Positions 60,613 to 64,000 of a stretch of 64,000 nucleotides of DNA are shown here, piece by piece. Numbering within the stretch: position 1 is the first letter of the stretch; each line of letters begins with the position of its first letter. The notes under the pieces were generated by a model. The model saw only the letters and a list, made by a program, of their open reading frames with translations. It was not told where the DNA came from and searched no databases. A program made the position numbers and the translations under genes. The DNA is from Burkholderia metallica (GTDB lineage: Bacteria; Pseudomonadota; Gammaproteobacteria; Burkholderiales; Burkholderiaceae): assembly GCF_902832845.1 (NCBI RefSeq), contig NZ_CADFDB010000001.1:744001-808000 (forward strand), written 5' to 3'.

Positions 60613-61697
60613 GCACGACGCTGCATACGCCGTTGTGCGACCTGCTCGGCTGCCGCTATCCGATCGTACAGACCGCGATGGGCTGGGTGGCCGATGCACG
60701 GCTCGTCGCGGCCACGAGCAACGCGGGCGGCTTCGGCTTCCTGGCCGGCGCGACGCTGGACCCGGAGCAGGTCGAAGCCGAGATCCTGAAAGTGAAGTCG
60801 CTGACGGATCAACCGTTCGGCATCAACTTCCACATGTTCCAGAAGAACGCGCAGCAGGTCGTCGAGCTGGCGATCAGGCACCGGCTGCGCGCGGTGAGCT
60901 ACGGCCGCGGGCCCGATGCGAAGACGATCCGCCGCTTCAAGGACGCCGGCATCGTCTGCATGCCGACCGTCGGCGCGCCGAAGCACGCGGCGAAGGCGGT
61001 CGAGCTCGGCGCGGACATCGTGACGGTGCAGGGCGCGGAAGGCGGCGGCCACACGGGCGCGGTGCCGACCACGCTGCTGCTGCCGAAGGTACTCGACGCG
61101 GTGCAGGTGCCGGTGGTCGCGGCAGGCGGCTTCTTCGACGGGCGCGGGCTGGCCGCCGCGCTCGCGTACGGCGCGGCCGGCATCGCGATGGGGACGCGCT
61201 TCCTGATGAGCGCCGAATCGCCGGTGCCGCGCGCGACGCTCGATCGCTATGTGGCCGTGGGCGACCCGGCACGCATCCGCGTGTCGGATGCGCTCGACGG
61301 GCTGCCGCAACGGATGATCGACAACCCGTATCTGCTGAAGCTCGAACGCTTCGGCCCGCTGCGCCGCACGTGGTTCGCGCTGAAAACCGCCGAAGCGTGG
61401 CGGCGCCGGAACGGCCTGAGCACGGCCGACATGCTGGGCCTCGCGCTCAGGGCGCTGCGCTCGCACGACTACACGGCCAGCCAGACGCTGATGGCCGCGA
61501 ACGCGCCGTTCCTGATCCAGCGCGCGATCGTCGAGGGGCGTCCGGACGAAGGCGTGCTGCCGAGCGGCCAGGCGGCCGCGATGATCGGCGCGATCGAATC
61601 GTGCGACGCGCTGATTGCGCGCATCGTCGCGCAAGCCGGCGAGCGGCTCGACGCGCTGGCCGCGCTGCGCGGCGCGCCGGCCGCCGAGGCCGCGTGA
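60609..61697 (+). CDS. ipdC: IpdC-like nitronate-monooxygenase-fold oxidoreductase
   Basis: A 362-residue FMN-dependent TIM-barrel enzyme. The N-terminal LGCRYPIVQTAMGWVADARL, the motif QGAEGGGHTGAVPTTLLLP, and AAGGFFDGRGLAAALAYGAA match IpdC closely; IpdC acts on HIP-CoA-derived double bonds in mycobacteria. The long C-terminal part (from about 230) is also shared. It overlaps the preceding hydratase gene by 4 bp and lies between it and an echA20-like gene. Confidence 0.86.
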   Translation: MSTTLHTPLCDLLGCRYPIVQTAMGWVADARLVAATSNAGGFGFLAGATLDPEQVEAEILKVKSLTDQPFGINFHMFQKNAQQVVELAIRHRLRAVSYGRGPDAKTIRRFKDAGIVCMPTVGAPKHAAKAVELGADIVTVQGAEGGGHTGAVPTTLLLPKVLDAVQVPVVAAGGFFDGRGLAAALAYGAAGIAMGTRFLMSAESPVPRATLDRYVAVGDPARIRVSDALDGLPQRMIDNPYLLKLERFGPLRRTWFALKTAEAWRRRNGLSTADMLGLALRALRSHDYTASQTLMAANAPFLIQRAIVEGRPDEGVLPSGQAAAMIGAIESCDALIARIVAQAGERLDALAALRGAPAAEAA

Positions 61698-61722
61698 ACA
61701 CAATCACAGGGAGGCAGAGGAG

Positions 61723-62532
61723 ATGACAGCAACCCACCAACCGGCCGGCGCGATGCCGTTCCGGATCGATCGCGCAGACGGCATCGCCGAACTGGTGATC
61801 GCCCATCCGCCCGTGAACGCGCTCGACGCGCAGGGCTGGCACGCGCTTGCTCGCGCGCTCGACGCGCTCGGCGAGGACGACGACGTGCGGGTGATCGTCG
61901 TGCGCGGCGAGGGCCGCGGCTTCTGCGCGGGCGTCGACATCAAGGAGCTGGCCGCGCATCCGGAGCGGATCGTGTCGGTCAACGCAGGCAACTACGAGAC
62001 GTTCCGCGCGGTGCACCGCAACCCGAAGCCCGTAATCGCGGCCGTACACGGCTTCGTGCTCGGCGGCGGGATCGGCATCTGCGGCGCGGCGGACATCGTC
62101 GTCGCGGCCGACTGCGCGCGCTTCGGCGTGCCCGAGATCGATCGCGGCGCGATGGGCGGCGGCGCGCATCTGCAACGGCTGTTCGGCGTGCAGAAGGTGC
62201 GCACGATGTATTTCACCGGCGACATGATCGACGCGGCCGAAGCGTACCGGCTCGGCGCGCTTGAGCAGGTCGTGACGCGCGACGCGCTGCGCGACGCGGC
62301 GCTCGCGATCGCCCGCCGGATCGCGGAGAAGAGCCCGGCGATGGTGCGGCTCGCGAAGGAGGCGCTGAACGGCGTCGAAGACGGCGATCTCGAGGACAAG
62401 TACCGCTGGGAGCAGGGCTTCACGCTGCAGGCGTACATGACGAACGATTCGACCGAAGCGCGCGCCGCGTTCGTCGAAAAGCGCGACGCGCGCTTCGATG
62501 CGCAGGCCGCTGCCGGGGAGGCCCGCGCATGA
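61723..62532 (+). CDS. echA20: EchA20-like crotonase
   Basis: A 269-residue crotonase. Key parts are HPPVNALDAQGWHALARAL, RGEGRGFCAGVDIKEL, GFVLGGGIGICGAADIVVAA, EIDRGAMGGGAHLQRLF and EQGFTLQ, closely recalling EchA20, which opens the D ring in HIEC-CoA. GGGAGG lies eight bases upstream of ATG 61723. The stop overlaps the ATG of the following acyl-CoA dehydrogenase. It is distinct from the hydratase at 59686. Confidence 0.86.
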   Translation: MTATHQPAGAMPFRIDRADGIAELVIAHPPVNALDAQGWHALARALDALGEDDDVRVIVVRGEGRGFCAGVDIKELAAHPERIVSVNAGNYETFRAVHRNPKPVIAAVHGFVLGGGIGICGAADIVVAADCARFGVPEIDRGAMGGGAHLQRLFGVQKVRTMYFTGDMIDAAEAYRLGALEQVVTRDALRDAALAIARRIAEKSPAMVRLAKEALNGVEDGDLEDKYRWEQGFTLQAYMTNDSTEARAAFVEKRDARFDAQAAAGEARA

Positions 62533-63698
62533 ACCTGACCTATACGCCGCAACAGCAGGCGTTTCGCGCGGAGATCCGCGAATGGCTCGCCGCGCACGTG
62601 CCGCGCGAGCGGCTGCCGAGCTTCGACACCGAGGAAGGCTTCGCCGCCCACCGCGACTGGGAGCGCACGCTGCACTCGGGCCGCTGGAGCATGGTCACGT
62701 GGCCGCGCGAACTCGGCGGGCGCGGCTGCGACCTGATCGAGTGGCTGATCTTCGAGGAAGAGTACTGGCGCGCGGACGCGCCGATGCGCGTGAACCAGAA
62801 CGGCATCTTCCTGCTCGGCCCGACGCTGATGGATTTCGGTACCGCGGAGCAGAAGGCGCGCTTCCTGCCCGCGATGGCGGCCGGCGAGCACGTGTGGGCG
62901 CAGGGCTGGTCGGAGCCGAACGCGGGTTCGGACATGGCCGCGATCCGCACGACGGCGGCCCGTATCGGCGACGAATACGTGCTGAACGGCCAGAAGATCT
63001 GGTCGACGCGCGCGGTGTGGGCGGACTGGCTCTTCGGCCTGTTCCGCAGCGATCCCGACTCGTCGCGCCACCACGGGCTCACGTTCCTGATGGTGCCTCT
63101 GTCCGCGCCGGGCATCACGGTGCGGCCGATCCGGCAGTTGAACGGGCAGACCGGCTTCGCGGAAATCTTCTTCGACGACGTGCGCGTGCCGGTCGGCAAC
63201 CGGCTCGCGGCCGAAGGCGCGGGCTGGCAGGTCGCGATGGCGACGGCCGGTTTCGAGCGCGGGCTGATGCTGCGTTCGCCGGCACGGTTCCAGCGCACCG
63301 CGCAGGCGCTGCGCGACCTGTATCTCGCGCACCGCGACAGCGCGGACCGCGACCCGACGCTGCGCGAGCGCGTGGTGCAGGCGTGGATGGATGCGCAGGC
63401 GTATGCGCTGTCGACGTATGCGACCGCGAGCCGGCTGCTGAAGGGCGGCCATATCGGCGCGGAGTCGAGCACCAACAAGGTGTTCTGGTCGGAACTCGAT
63501 CTGCGCATGCACCAGACCGCGCTCGACATCCTCGGCGCGCACGGCGAGGTCGTTCCGCAGACGGCCGCGCAGCACGCGACGCTCGGCCACTGGCTCGACG
63601 GCTTCCTGTTCGCGCAGGCCGGCACGATCTACGCGGGCACCAACGAGATCCAGCGCAACATCGTCGCCGAACGGATGCTCGGCATGCCGCGCGCGTAA
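62529..63698 (+). CDS. Acyl-CoA dehydrogenase, FadE30-like
   Basis: A 389-residue acyl-CoA dehydrogenase. Conserved segments are YSEP-like GWSEPNAGSDMAAIRT, LNGQKIWSTRAVWADW, and the C-terminal IYAGTNEIQRNIVAERMLG; the N-terminal AEIREWLAAHVP and WPRELGGRG fit the FadE30 type, linked to HIP-CoA oxidation. Such enzymes often work as heteromers with a second subunit, encoded next. The first ATG overlaps the echA20-like stop. Confidence 0.84.
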   Translation: MNLTYTPQQQAFRAEIREWLAAHVPRERLPSFDTEEGFAAHRDWERTLHSGRWSMVTWPRELGGRGCDLIEWLIFEEEYWRADAPMRVNQNGIFLLGPTLMDFGTAEQKARFLPAMAAGEHVWAQGWSEPNAGSDMAAIRTTAARIGDEYVLNGQKIWSTRAVWADWLFGLFRSDPDSSRHHGLTFLMVPLSAPGITVRPIRQLNGQTGFAEIFFDDVRVPVGNRLAAEGAGWQVAMATAGFERGLMLRSPARFQRTAQALRDLYLAHRDSADRDPTLRERVVQAWMDAQAYALSTYATASRLLKGGHIGAESSTNKVFWSELDLRMHQTALDILGAHGEVVPQTAAQHATLGHWLDGFLFAQAGTIYAGTNEIQRNIVAERMLGMPRA

Positions 63699-63734
63699 CG
63701 GCGCCGGCGCCCCCCCTCACTGAACGGACATCGT

Positions 63735-64000
63735 ATGGATTTCGTATTCGATGAAGACCAGGAAGCGCTCGCGGACAGCGTGAAGCGCCTGCTGATGACC
63801 GAGATGACGCCCGAGCTGATCCGCGAGCTGTGGGCCACGCCGACCGGGCGCTCGGACGACCTGTGGGCGCTGTTCGCGTCGCAGGGGCTGACCGCCGTGT
63901 CGGTGCCCGACACGCACGGCGGCGTCGGCCTGACCGAAGCGGAATGGGCGCTGCTCGCGCAGACCTACGGCTATTTCGGCAGCCCCGAGCCGCTGCTCGA
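63735..64000 (+). CDS. Acyl-CoA dehydrogenase, N-terminal fragment
   Basis: The first 88 residues of a second acyl-CoA dehydrogenase that runs past the window end. It starts MDFVFDEDQEALADSVKRLL and has the N-terminal helical domain with VPDTHGGVGLTEAEWALLA. Position directly after the FadE30-like gene suggests a heteromeric partner of the steroid type. The C-terminal catalytic part is not available. Confidence 0.8.
   Translation, partial: MDFVFDEDQEALADSVKRLLMTEMTPELIRELWATPTGRSDDLWALFASQGLTAVSVPDTHGGVGLTEAEWALLAQTYGYFGSPEPLL

Overview
The window is a GC-rich, densely coded bacterial chromosome segment that reads as a member of the genus Burkholderia (most likely the B. cepacia complex). 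This rests on codon use dominated by G/C third positions, small secreted DUF4148 and tryptophan-rich YXWGXW-type proteins, many LysR regulators, and the overall gene content. No rRNA, tRNA, CRISPR array or complete insertion sequence was found.

Layout. (1) 1-5041: end of an assimilatory nitrate/nitrite operon, with the nirB C-terminus, nirD and an unusually large nitrate reductase fused to a CysJ-type flavoprotein reductase. (2) 5084-7830: an SDR and a GlcG-type protein divergent from a LysR gene, then a small exported protein. (3) 8381-12252: mprF with an AcvB/VirJ-type hydrolase, a pair that makes and probably breaks down lysyl-phosphatidylglycerol. (4) 12338-17833: a small Cys-containing protein, a MocR regulator, and a hexuronate module (transporter, uxuA, GntR regulator) whose control region carries three UxuR/ExuR-like operators. 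(5) 17985-20914: a PotD-like binding protein translationally coupled to a membrane diguanylate cyclase, resembling the NspS/MbaA polyamine-sensing arrangement. (6) 21010-33040: small secreted proteins, TauE, LysE and YddG-type transporters, two LysR genes counting the one near 41 kb, a purple-acid-phosphatase-like Tat protein, and an ECF sigma / anti-sigma / metal-sensor operon with a disturbed sigma start. (7) 33555-42469: a DUF1800/DUF1501 pair, a lone tyrosine recombinase, a LuxR-type regulator, an MFS/LysR divergent pair and a VOC protein.

(8) 42728-64000: a catabolic cluster whose members individually resemble the androstane-ring and HIP (C/D-ring) steroid catabolism enzymes of Mycobacterium and Comamonas: HsaA, KstD, HsaB, KshB-type reductase, FadD3, SDR, then HsaC, IpdA, IpdB, an enoyl-CoA hydratase, IpdC, EchA20, a FadE30-like dehydrogenase and the start of a second dehydrogenase. 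The genes are closely packed with several ATGA overlaps and good Shine-Dalgarno sequences.

(9) This cluster is interrupted at 51203-57069 by an accessory segment with visibly lower GC in places. It holds an LprI-like lipoprotein, an outer-membrane barrel protein and toxin-antitoxin genes. Inside it a FitAB/VapBC-type operon is itself split: the antitoxin (53996-54232) and the PIN toxin (56373-56870) are separated by about 2.2 kb carrying a RelE/HTH toxin-antitoxin pair and an FkbM methyltransferase, with a near-identical 11-bp sequence at both junctions.

Function names come from reading translated sequence and remembered family features. No database search was run, and start codons are inferred from Shine-Dalgarno spacing where possible.
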